In this document: positions 45,965 through 60,900 of the stretch, one piece after another
Layout: each line of letters begins with the position of its first letter
Numbering within the stretch: position 1 is the stretch's first letter
DNA from: Lytechinus variegatus
Taxonomy: Eukaryota > Echinodermata > Echinoidea > Temnopleuroida > Toxopneustidae
Length of the DNA: 64,000 nucleotides
Assembly (NCBI RefSeq): GCF_018143015.1
Contig: NC_054742.1
Coordinates: forward strand, 14,987,632 to 15,051,631
Direction of reading: 5' to 3'
The notes under the pieces: generated by a model
Database searches by the model: none
What the model was told of the DNA's origin: nothing
Seen by the model: only the letters and a program-made list of their open reading frames with translations
Translations under genes and position numbers: made by a program

Positions 45965-48900
45965 ATGTCTGAACGTTCTAGAAGTGGTTCATCAAGTGGC
46001 CGGTCTAGAGTCGATAGGTCGTCATCACAGCGGAACAGCAATACATCCATTTCTCAATCTAAGAAAAATCAATTTGACCCAGGAGGCTTGAAAAGTGATG
46101 GTGGCATGGATCAAGAAAAGACCAATTTACCTCCTGACAAACAACATGAAGAAAAGATACTGCCAGAAAAAACTAAAGATGACTCGCATAGAAAGAACAC
46201 TCAACCTGTAAGGTTGCTCTTGGTGTCAAATAAGATCAAGAACCATGGTCCAGTAGTCAGTGCTGTCCTTCCACATGTAAAATTAGTGCAATATAAATAT
46301 GAGACTGTTAAACTGGAAACAATCAAGACAGATATTTCCCAGGCCCTGGATGGAAAAAAGGCTGCAAGTATTGCATGTGTGCTACATACAAAGCCAGGAA
46401 CAATCCTTTTATGCTCTAGTGGAGAATGCAGGGAGGTAAGTGATGGTGCATTTTGTACAGTCAAACCTGCTTTAGTAACCACCTCTCTAGAAAGATTCCT
46501 TTCTATAAAGACGTAAAGTTTTTGTTTCACATGAATAGTGTTACCCATTAAAATATTATTGTGTAATAACACCCAATCAATCCATAAAGAACCACCTGCC
46601 ACTTTCCTTTTCTCCCTTAGGTATATATTCTGCAATTTTAGCAACAGCTTATGTTTGTCACTATTTTTGTTTTTTAGATAATTAAAATCTACTTGAATAA
46701 AACATGTTGCCTTCATGATGTATACAAAGTTGTACCATTGTATCACAGATTTCTTTCATTCTTTTATATTGGCAAATGCTCCAAAGTGAAAAAAAGGTTG
46801 GAAAGGATTAAAAAAAAATATTGATCTATGGAAGGTTCTTACATTCTCAGGTACTAACATCTGGTAATGGATCAGACAACTGTAGTAATGTCAAGGAATT
46901 CTTCAGGTATCTCACCTCCAATCATCTGGACAAAAATTTGACTGGGGCCAGGATAGATTTCCTTGCTTGTAGTGCTCTCAGACCTCCAGAGATAGGAAAA
47001 CTTGTACCTTTGTTTGAGAGTGTTACTCAGGTAAGTATTCAACTCTTATTACACTTTGCTACATGAAAGTCATTACTGGCAGTATTCTATTAGGTGGAAA
47101 ACACAGAAGGTGGGAAGCTTTTCATGCTTGATGTAACTTGTGTATTTCAAAACCTGAGAAGTCTTACTTCTCATAATTCATATGATTTTTATGAAATAAT
47201 AGATTTGAGTGTTCTCATACCTTTCCCATTAATGGGAATATTTTACATTATACAGTGCGATTTATCATATCTTAATCCAAAATACAATAGACAAGTGACC
47301 TACTATTGTAAAGCTTAGAATCTCCTCTTTCATCTGAAATTACTTAGATTATTTCTCATTCACACATGAGTGAGCAAAAACAATCTGAAGAGGGGATACC
47401 AAAAAGTTACTTGGTGAGCTGTACCTGGGTTTCAAAAAGAAAAACACATTTTAAAAAAGTTCAATATCTGCTCTTTAATTTGAAGAGGTTTTAGAGGCTA
47501 GCGTTCTGAGTCACTCAACACCCTGTTTTGTTGACGATCAGCCATGCATTAAGTCTTTTGTTAATCGTACGATAGCTTCTGTAGGAAACCGGTGCAAACA
47601 CGTTTATTTCATGAAATTATGGATAAACAAGCATTGTTTCGAGGGAACAAAACTTTTTTACTTCTTAACCGTTTTCTGTGATTAAGGTATCAAATAAAAG
47701 AGCAGATATTGAACTTTTAGGAATAGGATTTTCTTTTTGAAATTCAGATACTCCCTGCCAAATGAGTTTTTTGTATCCTTTCTTCAAATTGTTTTTGCTC
47801 ACTCATGCGTGAATGAGGAATAATCATAGTAATTTTAGATGAAAGAAGAGATTCTAAGCTTTACAATGGTGGGTAATTTGTCTATTGTATTTGTGATTAA
47901 GTTATGATAAATCATTGATAAATCTCGGTTTCGTTTTTTGTGGGATGCGCTGTATATGGGAATTTTCAATGTCTCAGTGGAATGTAGGGATGAAATTCAT
48001 TCAAATGAGCCTGATATCTCAGATCTTATATGGTTGCAACTGACTGAAAGTTTCATAACCCTGAAGAAGGCGCGAGGGTGTGTCGAAAATTCAGACTACA
48101 CATTGGAATGAAGTTTTGCTGGAAATTGGTGCATTATCAGGCAAAGATGTACTCTTAATCTCTTGTCTCCCACACATATGTGATCATTTCACTTGATTAA
48201 GTTCAGACTCATTTTAAATACTTTGTCACAACTGGCATTTATTTTTCATTGTGTTAGGTACCAGTAGGTATTTCCAAAGAAATCCTTGGAACAGATATTC
48301 AGATGAAGGGTAATCCAAGCTTATTCAAGTAAGTAGTCTATATGAGATGACACTGGCATAGTAATCAAATGGGACTGAATTTGCTCCCACAGTACTTGTA
48401 TACAGTGAACACTATTCATTTTTGTCTCACCTGCGAAGCAAAGTGAGACTATAGGCGCCGCTTTTCCGACGGCGGCGGCGGCGTCAACATCAAATCTTAA
48501 CCTGAGGTTAAGTTTTTGAAATGACGTCATAACTTAGAAAGTATATGGACCTAGTTAATAAAACTTGGCCATAAGGTTGATCAAGTATTACTGAACATCC
48601 TATTAGAGTTTCATGTCACATGACCAAGGTCAAAGGTCATTTAGGGTCAATGAACTTAGACCATGTTGGAGGAATCAACATCGAAATCTTAACCTGAGGT
48701 TAAGTTTTTGAAATGTCATCATAACTTAGAAAGTATATGGACCTAGTTCATGAAACTTGGACATAAGGTTAATCAAGTATCACTGAACATCCTACATGAG
48801 TTTCACATCACATGACCAAGGTCAAAGGTCATTTAGGGTCAATGAACTTTGGCCGAATTGGGGATATCTGTTGAATTCCCATCATAACTTTGAAAGTTTA

Positions 48901-51900
48901 TGGATCTGATTCATGAAACTTGGACACAATAGTAATCAAGCATCACTGAAAATTTTGTGCAAGTTTCAGGTCTCATGATTAAGGTCAAAGGTCATTTAGG
49001 GTCAATGAACTTTTGCCGAATCGGGGGTATCTGTTGAATTACCATCATAACTTTGAAAGTTTATTGGTCTAGTTCATTAAACTTGGACATTAGAGTAATT
49101 AAGTATCACTGAACATCCTGTGCGCGTTTCAGGTCACATGACCAAGGTCAAAGGTCAATGAACTTTGGCCGAATTGGGTGTATCTGTTGTATTACCATCA
49201 TAACTTTGAAAGTTTATGGATCTGATTCATGAAACTTGTACATAAGAGTAATCAAGTATCACTGAACATCCTGTTCGAGTTTCAGGTCACATGATCAAGA
49301 TCAAAGGTCATGTAAGGTCAATGAACTTTGGCCATGTTGGGGTTTTTTGTTGAATAACCATCATATCTCTGTAAGTTTATTGGTCTAGTTCATAAAAAGT
49401 GGACATAAGAGTAACCATGTATCACTGAACATCTTGTGTGAGTTAGAGTAGTATTCAAAGTCAGCACTGCTGCTATATTGAACCGCGTGATGCAGGTGAG
49501 ACGGCCAGAGGCATTCCACTTGTTTATTTTATTTATTTATTTGTTTATTTATTCATATATTTATTTTTATTTCAACAGGGTAGCCCCATCAGTAATTCAA
49601 ATACTGTTTTACAAAGGGCTCTGCATAACATAAAAAATGTAGGATTACAAACATACAAAATAAACAAAAGATAGTGATAGTAAAATAAACAAAATCAATT
49701 ACAATCTCTGTAGTCAAACTTATTAAGAAGATTGTATAAGAACAAATTTTGAAAAACAGATCATTGCATCCAGAAAAGAATCTGTTAACACAAAAGGAAA
49801 ATCATGGTAAATATTGGGTTGGATAAGTTGGTCTTAAATTTAGTGTACTGTAGTCATAATCCTCTTATTTTAGAAAGAAGTTATAAAAAAGTATTAAAAA
49901 CTACACATGCACAAGCTGGTTTTGGAAGACTGCCATTTTTTCTCTCTCTCTTGTGATGTTATGGCTTTGTAAATATTTCTTGTTTTTTCACTTATATGGG
50001 TTAGGTGGGAGAGGAGAGATCAGTGTAAACAACGACCCTGCAAGGTTTTTTGTTCTCTTTTGAAATGAAAAGTCATTGCAAAATTGATTTCGTCTCGCCT
50101 GCATAGTAGAGGGAGACTATATGGGCTGCTTTTCCAACGGCGGTGTTGTCAACAATTAAGTTTTTGAAATGTCATCATAACTTAAAAAGTATATGGAACT
50201 AGTTCATAAACTTGGACATAAGGGTGATCAAGTATTACTGAACATCCTGCCTTAGGTTCGGGTTACATGATTAAGGTCAAAAGTCATTTAGGGTCAATGA
50301 ATTAAGGCCATGTTGGGGGAATCAATATTGAAATCTTAACCGAGGTTAAGTTTTTGAAATGTTGTTATAACTTAGAAAGTATATAGACCTAGTTCATGAA
50401 ACTTAGACATAAGGGTAATGGTGTATCATTGAAGATCCTGCATGAGTTTCAGGACATATGACCTAGGTCAAAGGTCACTTAGCAGGGAATAACTTAGCTT
50501 TAGAAATTTGAATAGCATTTTTGGTCATAAGAGAAAAACTCTCAACTAAATAATGTACAGTCCTATATGCTGTAAAAAAGACTTTATGCATAGCAGTCTT
50601 TCAATAATGTTAAGCAAACTTGCGATGTGATACCAGGAAAATTATTCCTTGCTTAAGGTCGATGAACTTTGGCCATGTTGGGGGTATTTGTAGCTTTTTC
50701 ATCATTACTTTAAAAGTTTTTAGATCTAGTTCATGAAACTTGGACATAAGAGTTATCATGCATCCCTAAATATCATGTGCAAGTTTCAGATCACATGGCC
50801 AAGGTCAAGGGTCATTTAGGGTCAATGAACTTTGACCATGTTGGGGGTATTTATGGAATTGTCATAACTTTAAAATTTTATGGATCTGGTTCATGAACTT
50901 AAACATGAAAGCAACCATGTATCCCTAAATATCATGTGCGAATTTTAGATCACATGCCTAAGATCAATAAGGTCAATGAACTCTGGCCATGTCAGTATTT
51001 GGTTGAATTGGCATTGTAACTTGGACAGTTTATGCATCTAGCTCGTGAAACACAGACATATAAGTAATGAAGTATAAATGATTGTTTGGCACGCTATAGG
51101 TCACATCATCATGGTCAAAGGTCATTTTGGGTCAATGGACATGATCTTTTATTATCACATAGATTTCTTTTGTGAATTTCAATTCAATTCAATTCGGTTT
51201 ATTAGATATAAAACAGAATACAATGCTGTAGTCCGAAGACTAATTGTGCAAAGTTTACATTGAATATTATTTACATTTGAAGAGCGTATATATATATATT
51301 TTAAAAAAAATCACATATAAATGAGAAACAGTTAGTTGATTGAGTCATGCATCTAAAAAGTGAGATTTCAGTAGATAATAGTACATGTACTAGCGTGGGA
51401 TTAAATTAATTGTGTATTGGGGGAAAACTGTTTTAAACTTAACATCATACAACAAGAAGGTCAGAAAATAATACAGATTTGATTTCTATTATAAAGGTTA
51501 TGAAATGGTACAGAAAAAAATAACTAAAAAGAAATGAAATTTCAGTACTCACCATTTTTCTGTTTCGTTTTGTTTGGACTTTTTTCCAATGAAACTGATT
51601 TGAAAATTGTAACAACTGAAATTTAATGATCTGCTATAAATATAATTGTCATCATGCTGAATTTCTCTAATAGCATTTGTGTGATATAAATGTATGTTTT
51701 ATTCATATTGGTATCATATTTTACCATGACCATTACTTGCAAACATAGCTCTATCCCTGAGGAATGTTAGCATCAGTATTAATTAGAACACAGAGTAACT
51801 ATAAATCATATTTCTCTTCTCTCTTTTTTTGCAGTTGTGTTGGAGAGATGTATTTTGAAGTTGAGAAATTGAAGAATTGGAGCCCTCAGCCTCAGAAGCT

Positions 51901-54900
51901 GGCTGGATTTGAAAGAATTAGAACTGTTGGCAAAGGTAATTATCATTTGATTTCTGCGATTGATTTTAAAAATCTGTGTACCTGCTTCCAAGATCACATG
52001 GAGCATTGACAGTCATATGTACAGATTCTCTCTGAATCGGTCTAGTACTGATGCAGTTCAAGAGAGTGATGTGAACAGGGTCATATTATTTGAGATTATT
52101 CTGAATCATCCAAATTTTACTCTCTTGAGCAGGCCCTGCTTTTGAATCGACCTCTGTATACTATCCAAATAGGATCTTGTTTTCTTCTCGTTTTACTTTT
52201 CCCTTAATTGATTATTTTATTTCAAGAATCATTTAAATTTCATTTGCAGGTGCATATGGTGCTGCTGTACTGTACAGGAAGAAGGATGATGACTCTCTTG
52301 TTATCCTCAAAGAAATTAACATGCATGAACTAAATGCGAATGAAAGACAAATGGCCCTTAATGAGGTACTGTATGGCAAATTAAAGTAGCATATTTATGG
52401 AGAGAAAGATTCACATTTTACAAAACAATGTATGATAATTGTGATGTTAATGATTTTAGTTAATAAAATGTTGAAGCATTTTGAAGTTGAGTCACGGTCA
52501 TTTGGATAGATTGTATAAGTAACAAAGGAATATTTGGACACAGTGCCAAATTGTGCATCATATCTCCTGTAGCCATTCAATGGGGAGTTCAAAATGTACC
52601 ACTATGCCTACATTTGAAATGGTTCCATATTTTATGTGAATGTGAAGCCATGTCATGTTTTCATTCTTTTGAAAATGGCACATGGAAATATGGATGTCCC
52701 AGACATTAAAGAAAAATAATTTATTACATTGTGTTTTGATTAGATCCGAGTATTGAGCATGCTTGATCATCCTAATATCATCAGTTACTATGACAGCTTT
52801 GAAGAAGAAGGTACCCTTATGATTGAGATGGAGTATGCAGATGGAGGGTAAGTGCTCACATATCATTTTTTTGCTTTCTTCGGCCAGTATTTGTGTGTGT
52901 GAACATATAATAAAAAAGAAATAATTATTTGTTTACTGATTATAAAAGGATAAAACAGAGGATTAAAGACACACTGTACATGTATGTTTAATGTTATATT
53001 TGTGTTGGTATCTGTTTGAATTGAAAATCATGATCATTAATGATATTTTGTGTACTGTAAGTTTTGGAACATTGATACATTGCAAAGAGAATGATAACAA
53101 GGCACTTTAGATATGAATGTTGTCCATTTTTCCATATTAAAGGACTTTGGCCCAGTATTTGGCTAGTAACCAGGGTAAAAGTGAGATGGAGGAAAGAGAG
53201 ATTCTTATTATGTTTCAACAGATGGTATCAGGTATCAGACATGTTCATGATCACAAGATTTTACACAGGTAAGATAAATTGACTACACTTTAAACATTTC
53301 TTAACCAATTTTGTAAAGTCTACAAGGCACATAGTCTCATTTTCAATTATTATCAGTATGCTGTATTTAATGGGTTTTTGTGAAAAAAAGATATATTTCT
53401 TTGTCCTCAAAGTCTGCACTGCTGCTATAGTTAAGCACATAATGCAGGTGAGGTCTTGTGTTGTTCAAGCAAATAATAATGTATGCAATAGATATGCTGT
53501 TTGAATGAGTTAACATCTTTGTGAGTATCCCCTGATGAAGTACACTTTCAGGAATACAACCTTCGTTACCAAACATAAAAAAAACGATAATGACAACATG
53601 AGGTGAAATGCTTCCAAAGTTTTGTTTCTCTTGTGTATTATTTACAACAGAGATCTTAAAACAGCCAACATCTTTCTCACAAAGGAGGGTGTTATCAAGA
53701 TTGGTGACTTTGGTATTTCTAAGGTCTTGACATCTAATAATCCTGGAGCAAATACTGTGCTTGGAACACCATACTACATCTCACCAGAAATAGTAAGCCT
53801 TCCATGTACCCATTCTCATTCATTTCATTGTTTCCTTGAATTCCTTCTAAGCATTACTTGTTTGGTATTGATTTTGGGTTTGTCTCTCCTTATCAGAAGA
53901 ATATTACATCCTAAGCAGAGGATTAAGTTTAAAAACTACATGTATACATATGTATGCAACTGTGGTATTTTTTTTATCAGGCAAAATGTAATTCAAGATC
54001 AAAATTAACTTTTCTGATTTGTAATCATCCAAACATATCTTTTTTGCATCAGGATAATTGATGTGGATACAAGAAAGGGGGAATACAAGCTTTATAATGC
54101 CATGATCTTTGAATCGTTTGTGAGAGTTTTTGTCTCCCCTGCATAGTAGAGCAAGACTATAGATGCCGGCGAGGGCATCAACATCAAATCTTAACCAAAG
54201 GTTAAGTTTTGAAATGTCATCATAACTTAGAAAGTGTATGGGCCTAGTTCATGAAACTTAGACATAATGGTCATCAAGTATTACTAAGATCCTGCCAGTG
54301 TTTGATGTCACATGACCAAGGTCAAAGGTCATTTAGGGTCAATGAACTTAGATTATGTTGGGATAATCAAAACAACATCTTTATAAACAAGGTTAAGGTT
54401 TTTTGAGTGCTGAATTTAAATATTATAACTCTGAAAGTATATGAATCTAGTTCATGAAACTTGGATGTAAGAGTAATCAAGCATCAGTGAACATCCTGCG
54501 TGAGTGTTACGTCACATGACCAAGGTCAATGAACTTTGGCCGTGTTGGGGGTATTTGTTGAGTTGCCATCATAACTTTGAAAGTTTATGGATTTAGTTCA
54601 TGAAATGTGGACATACGGGTAATCAAGAATCATTGATCGTCTTGAACAAGTCTTTGCTCACACGATCAAGGTCAAATGTCATTTAGGGTCAGTGAACATA
54701 GTATTTTATGATATGAATGGTGTTTTTTTCTGAATGATTATTCAATAGGTGTTGTCAAAGTAAGTATTGCTGCTATATTGAATCATGTAATGCAGGCGAG
54801 ACTACCAGAGGCGCTCCACTGTTGTTGTTTTTTTATTATTATTTCCTGTTGTAAATGTTTCATGTTGATTATCTTTGACAGTGTGAAGGGAAACCATACA

Positions 54901-57900
54901 ATGATAAATCTGATATATGGGCACTGGGTTGTATCTTATATGAGATGGCTTGCAGACAGAAGACATTTGAAGGAACCAATTTACCTGCTCTGGTTAATAA
55001 GATCATGAAGGTAAGAAGTTGAAATATATATATTTCTATATTGAAGATTAGTTAAATAATGGAGATTATGATCTAAACTTCAAATACTCATAACTTATTA
55101 TTTATTCAATTTTTTCAAACTTTCGTTGATCTGTTTCTTTGATTTTTCTGTTTTCACACAAGCTATCTTGTTTCAAAGGTTTCATTTTCCTTTAATAATG
55201 AGATAACCAATGTGGAATATGAAGTAATTAGTCACCTTTTGGTTTCAGTGGTTGAGACAAATTATCACTTTCCCTGTGATATGAATATGGATGCCTTTTT
55301 TTCAACCATCTTCATTTAAATACATTTGTTCTTTGTGAAAGAAAAAAAAAGAAGGCCACATCTAAATAACTTCATAAATGATGGTTTGCCCCAACAAATA
55401 TTTGCTTACTATATGAAAGTTTAGTCTTGTCAATGTACAACAAAGTGCGAGATTTATATATATATATATGATCCTCAAATTAAATCTTGTTCGTCATTCT
55501 AGAAATTAATTAATTATGATGGATAAGTCCAGTTTGGAACTTCATACCATATTTACCTTATCATTTTCATTCCATTGAAACCAAGCTGGATGCAAATTTG
55601 TACCCATACTTCTATTCAAAGTATTTGACTGACATCTAAGATGATGATCTACTACTTCATTTGTGAAATGGAGAAAAGATTAAAAAAATAATGTACTCCC
55701 ATCATTTATACACATCCCATGTGGATGGATGTTTTTTTGTTGTTATTTTTTGTAGACTTATATTAGATTTCATTTTCTTTTAATTTTCATTTCAGTCTTT
55801 GCTGAAACAAAGGGCAAATCAAGTTTTGATAAAGCTCATTCTGACAGTTTTCTAACATTCAAATTTATGTTGATTTCAGGGCCAATTTACTCCTGTAAAG
55901 GGAAACTTTAGTCAAGAGTTCAAGTCTTTAGTACAAGATATGCTTCAGAGAGAACCAGAGTACAGACCCTCCGCTAATGCTCTTCATTTCAACCATATCC
56001 CAATGCTGATGGAAAAATTCATTGATCCCACAACAGATGTTGATGATGAGTTGGCCACATCAACAGATAGTTCTCATAGGAAAAGAACTAGGTATTGTTT
56101 TTTTTCTTTTGTGTACAGAAATGATAGGTAATGATAATTAGGCCTGGGAGTAAACATCGATTGATCGAATGGCGTGCCGCCAATCACCAATCGATTAGCA
56201 AAATTTACACTAATCAAATGTTTGGAAGATCCCGATTATGACGTTGGGATAACTCAAATACCCAAGTAATAATAACAAAATGACAAGAAAACAGTGATGA
56301 CAACGGTTGTTTAATACTTCATACATGTTTAAAAATTATGTTACCGAGGTAATTTTTAAAAAATTATCAATGATTGTATCACATTCACAGTTACACACCA
56401 ACATGAAAGAGCTCCGAAAACATTAATCCCACCCGACCTTGCCCTTGATACACAAAACATGAAAGAGCTCCGAAAACATTAATCCCACCCGACCTTGCCC
56501 TTGATACACAAAATAAGTCATTGTCTGCTTGCTTAAAACAGAAAGTAAACACACAACCAGCTCACTTAAGCTGATTGGACCTTCGGCTTCGATAGCCAAT
56601 GAAACTTTTTGGGAAACAAAGAAGAAGCCACGTGGATCCCTTATAAGGAAAGGCCATGACTTCAGAAATAAATTGACCCCTCCCCGATCTGTGTGTGTGT
56701 GAGGGAGAGAGAGAGAGAAAGATAGAGGGTGGGAGCTGGAGAATTCCTTTCATGTTTCAAAATACTGCAGCCTTTTTTATATCACCCTCACACAATGAAA
56801 ACTACATTCCAACACGCGCCCGCCTTCACCGGTAATTTCTTGACTAGTCTCCAAAAATAGACCCAGTTATACATGTAGGTTCAAATGATAAAAAAAATGT
56901 AATTTTGAAAGGTATTTCAAATGAAATATTTTGCAAAATATTTTTTTGAAATACATGTGTAGCATCGTGGGCAGTGCCACAAGTGGGGGCGGGGACATGG
57001 TGTGGGCAAGGGATGAAATTTTTCAAGTAAAATGCTCCACCTGCGGGTCAGTCTCAAAGAATACTTCATGAATGAGTTCTTTACGTCTTTGGGCTTTGGA
57101 CTTTGGACTCGGCTGATCTGGGCTGATTCATTCATGTGCATAGTACCAGAGTACCAGCATTGATTTAGGAAAGATTTTCATTGGAACAATAAACTGAAAG
57201 ATTTAATCTCATTTCATGTAGTTTGTTTTGATATAAAAATCATGGAGAAGGGGGAAAGGGCTTACTTTCATTTATGATAAACATGTGACTTTGATGGAGA
57301 TTTCTTCATGGGGGGTCACCATAAAGTAGGTCAACTATTGTGACTTAAAAGACGTGATTCCCAACGAACAATCAAATCATTCGATTGTTTTTTCAGGAAA
57401 TAATCGAATGGTAAAAATGACAATTGTCCCAGGACTGATGATAATGATATAGTTGAATGAGCTCAATAACAAGTTTTTGGACTGACTCAAATGTAAGAAA
57501 CAGTATTTGAAATGGGAACTACTGACTGGTGTAATTCTAGAAATGTAAGCATTCTATAATAAAGCGAAATAAACATAAATGGTGAATTAAATTAAATGAA
57601 TGTACTTATTCCTTTCCTTTCAGGAAGTTTATTTGTCATATAATCCCTCTGTTACACTAGTTTTGCATGTATATAAATCATAATTATCATATATTTTTCT
57701 CTCAACCCCCTTTCCCCACCCTGTCCAGGTCTGTGCTATATCAGATTGATACATCCCTGCCAGGAATTCCGCCCATTCCTTTCAAAATTGAATTGCCTTC
57801 TATACTAAAGATAAGACAGGTAAGTACAATGTATTTTTTTAAAAAAGCCTCACATTTTAGTTTTTGGATATAAACACGTCCTTTTTCAAACATTATTAAT

Positions 57901-60900
57901 GTAAATGGTCAATATTTTTTGTTGTATCATTTGATGATCAAAAGATTTGAAGTGTGCTAGACATCCAGTATTAATGAAATATGATTTACTTGACAATTAT
58001 TTAACATCTTTTACATTGGTAGTAATCAATAACCTTACTGTTTTCTTTCCTTACAGGTTGCAGTAAGTAGCACTCACATTACCCTTGTGACCTATGAGAG
58101 AGTTGTGTATAGTTGGGGTGAAGGGAGTAAAGGTCAGTTAGGTCATGGTGACCTTGACCCAAGGAAGGTACCAACCTCTGTTGAAGCTCTCAAAGGAAAG
58201 TCAATCACTAGGTAAGCTGTCTCTTCTACAAGATTAATTTTTGTTGTATTAGTTGTATCAGTATTGTTGTAGAGTCTACCAGTATAATGATGCTTGTGTT
58301 GCCAAGCTAGCGCAAGCAGTGCACCCAATGTAGTTACATGCAAATTCAGAAGTCTCTGTCCCTCCCCAAATGTTGTAAGTGTGATAACTTGAACATACCA
58401 AGATGCAGGCCTTTTTGAATTTCCAGACCACAGGTCACAGTCAAAGTTCATCATATTTATGAATGACTTTCACATAAAGTGGATGCAGCCATATCCTATG
58501 ATCATATGAAATGTATAATTTAAATTGTTTTTATTTGTTATTTTCAGAGTTGCTTGTGGAGCAGGATTCAGTGTCTTTGGTAGTGATAATGGTATAGTAA
58601 TGACATGTGGGGATGGTTCTACAGGTTGTCTAGGACATGGTGATTACCACAGTGCTTCAAGACCTCGTCTAATTGAAACATTGCTCAGGTTAGATTTCAC
58701 CATATTATAATTGATTTCTTGCTATTTTACCATGAACAATTTTTAGATTAATATAAAACAAAATATTGAAATTTGATATGAATTTCTCTTGTAATTAGAG
58801 TGAAAGTTTTTAACATGCTAGCTCCTATTTTCATAATACATTTATTCATAAAACGCATCCATCTTTATCCCCTCTAAGAGGATTTTGATTTTTAGACTAA
58901 TGCATTTACTCAGAGAATCATAATTTATTTTTAAGCTATTGCTTTATAAATTATTCTGATGCTGAAACAGCATACCGTAAGTACATTTTGTAAAGCAATG
59001 AATTAGTACCGTTCTTACTTTCTACATGAGAGAATGTTATAAGGTAATTTGTGGTTTCCACAAATTTTCATTTGCAAAATCCATTCACAATGCACATCAG
59101 TGAATTGTTTCATTTATATTAATTTTTTTTCCTTGTTTATTTCAGTGTGGATGTTACCAGTATCTCATGTGGCCCGGAGCATGTTGTAGTAGTAGGTGTA
59201 GATGGAGAAATCTTTTCCTGGGGGAAGGGAAAAGATGGAAGACTTGGACTTGGAGATGAACAAGATTTGTAAGTTTTTCACCAAAATTTATTCAAAAGGA
59301 ATCAAATTTGTAAAATGACAATTTTCTTTAAAAGGGAGGAGGATGTTTGGTTTATGTTTTGGGACAAATAGAATAAGAATAATATTAGAATTCTAATTTA
59401 GTTTGAACAGTGTTTTCTGCTTTTTAAAATCACTTCTTTAAGGTGACATCTTCATTTCAACTGAAAATGTAACTCCTAAAGAAAGGAGGTCAGATGAGTA
59501 ATTGTTATCTTTTTATCCTCATTCCTCTCTTGAGGGAATTATGTTTGATAGAAACCAGGGGTCCTCAAGTAGTGGTGCACATGTAACTTTAGGGTGCATC
59601 AGGCCTTGCTTAGTGGTGCTGCTTTGAAAAAAAAATGTTCCCACTCTTTCCAGGATTGTGTTGAATTTGTATTTATGTTGTTTACATTTATAAAAGCAGG
59701 GTTTTTTAGCAAAAAAAAGGCCTCATTAAGAAAAGTTTTGGAGGTCTGCCCACTCGACCCCACTAGGAATCTCAAACAGGCCCTTAGATCTCCTGCCATA
59801 ATACATTGCTTGCTACATATGGTAGATAGTGGCACAGTACAGCCTTTCATTGTGGCACTATAACAAACTAATTATTTCAGACTTTTGGCCCTGACCTCAT
59901 TAAAGAAGTGACCATGCTCTCAAGCAAAATTTTTGTGTCAAGTTCATAAAAATGTATTCCTTGATATGATTTCATTGTGTGATCTAATTTTGATTTGATT
60001 CACCCAGCTGTGAACCAATAGAGGTGACATTACGAGACCCTGTATTCATCCAAGAAGTCAAGTGTGGTGTTGATGGTACAATGTTTCTAACTGATATGGG
60101 CTGCTTGTTGGCTTGTGGCAGTAATGCATATAACAAGCTTGGTCTCAACCATAGACAAGGTTTCTTGGCTTCCATGAAGAACATGTTCACAAAGGTGATT
60201 TTTATTTATATCGTTATATATACTCAACAAAAAAGTAAGTCCCCCCTAAATCAAAATTCTGTAACTTTTGAAAGGAATAATTTTGAGATAAAAAAATTTG
60301 TAGGTGTTTTTTTTTAACACACATTAGGAAACTCCTGTTAAAAATGAGATCGATCAATTGCGTCATGCATGAGTAATCATAGATTAAATAAAATGACAAT
60401 TTTTAAAAGTCACAAGAATTGTTTTTCAGATTGTGTAAGTACAGATTTGGGCGAAGTTTGTGTTTTGGTAATTTTATGGTGCTTTTACTGCTCATGCTTT
60501 TTTATTATCCATCATTTAACCACTCCACACAAAATTTTGATAACGCATGTTCATTGTTGAGTGAGCACAATTTTTTGTGACATATCATTATAGGGGTTTA
60601 TGGGGCTACCCTCTATAACTTAAAAACACAAGTTAAATTTGAAAATGTTAGTTGCTCCCCTCCCCCGATTTCTTGGTCCCCCTCCCCATTTTCAAATTCT
60701 GAATCCACCACTGAATTGTACATTATTTCAACTCATCCTGAAAAATTGTTAGGAAAAGAATGCACGTATGCAATATAAAGAGTATTCAAAGTTTTCAAGT
60801 GTACTCGCTCAACCATGAAAGTGTAAACAGTTCGGACAGTATGTGTGGCTATAAAAATAATGATGGATGATAAAAATAGCAATTAACTCACATTTGAAAC

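Noticed and set aside
59553-59895. Possible hAT-like MITE starting CAGGGGTCCTCAA and ending TTGGCCCTG
   Set aside because: The ends look suggestive, but no target duplication or inverted interior was found.
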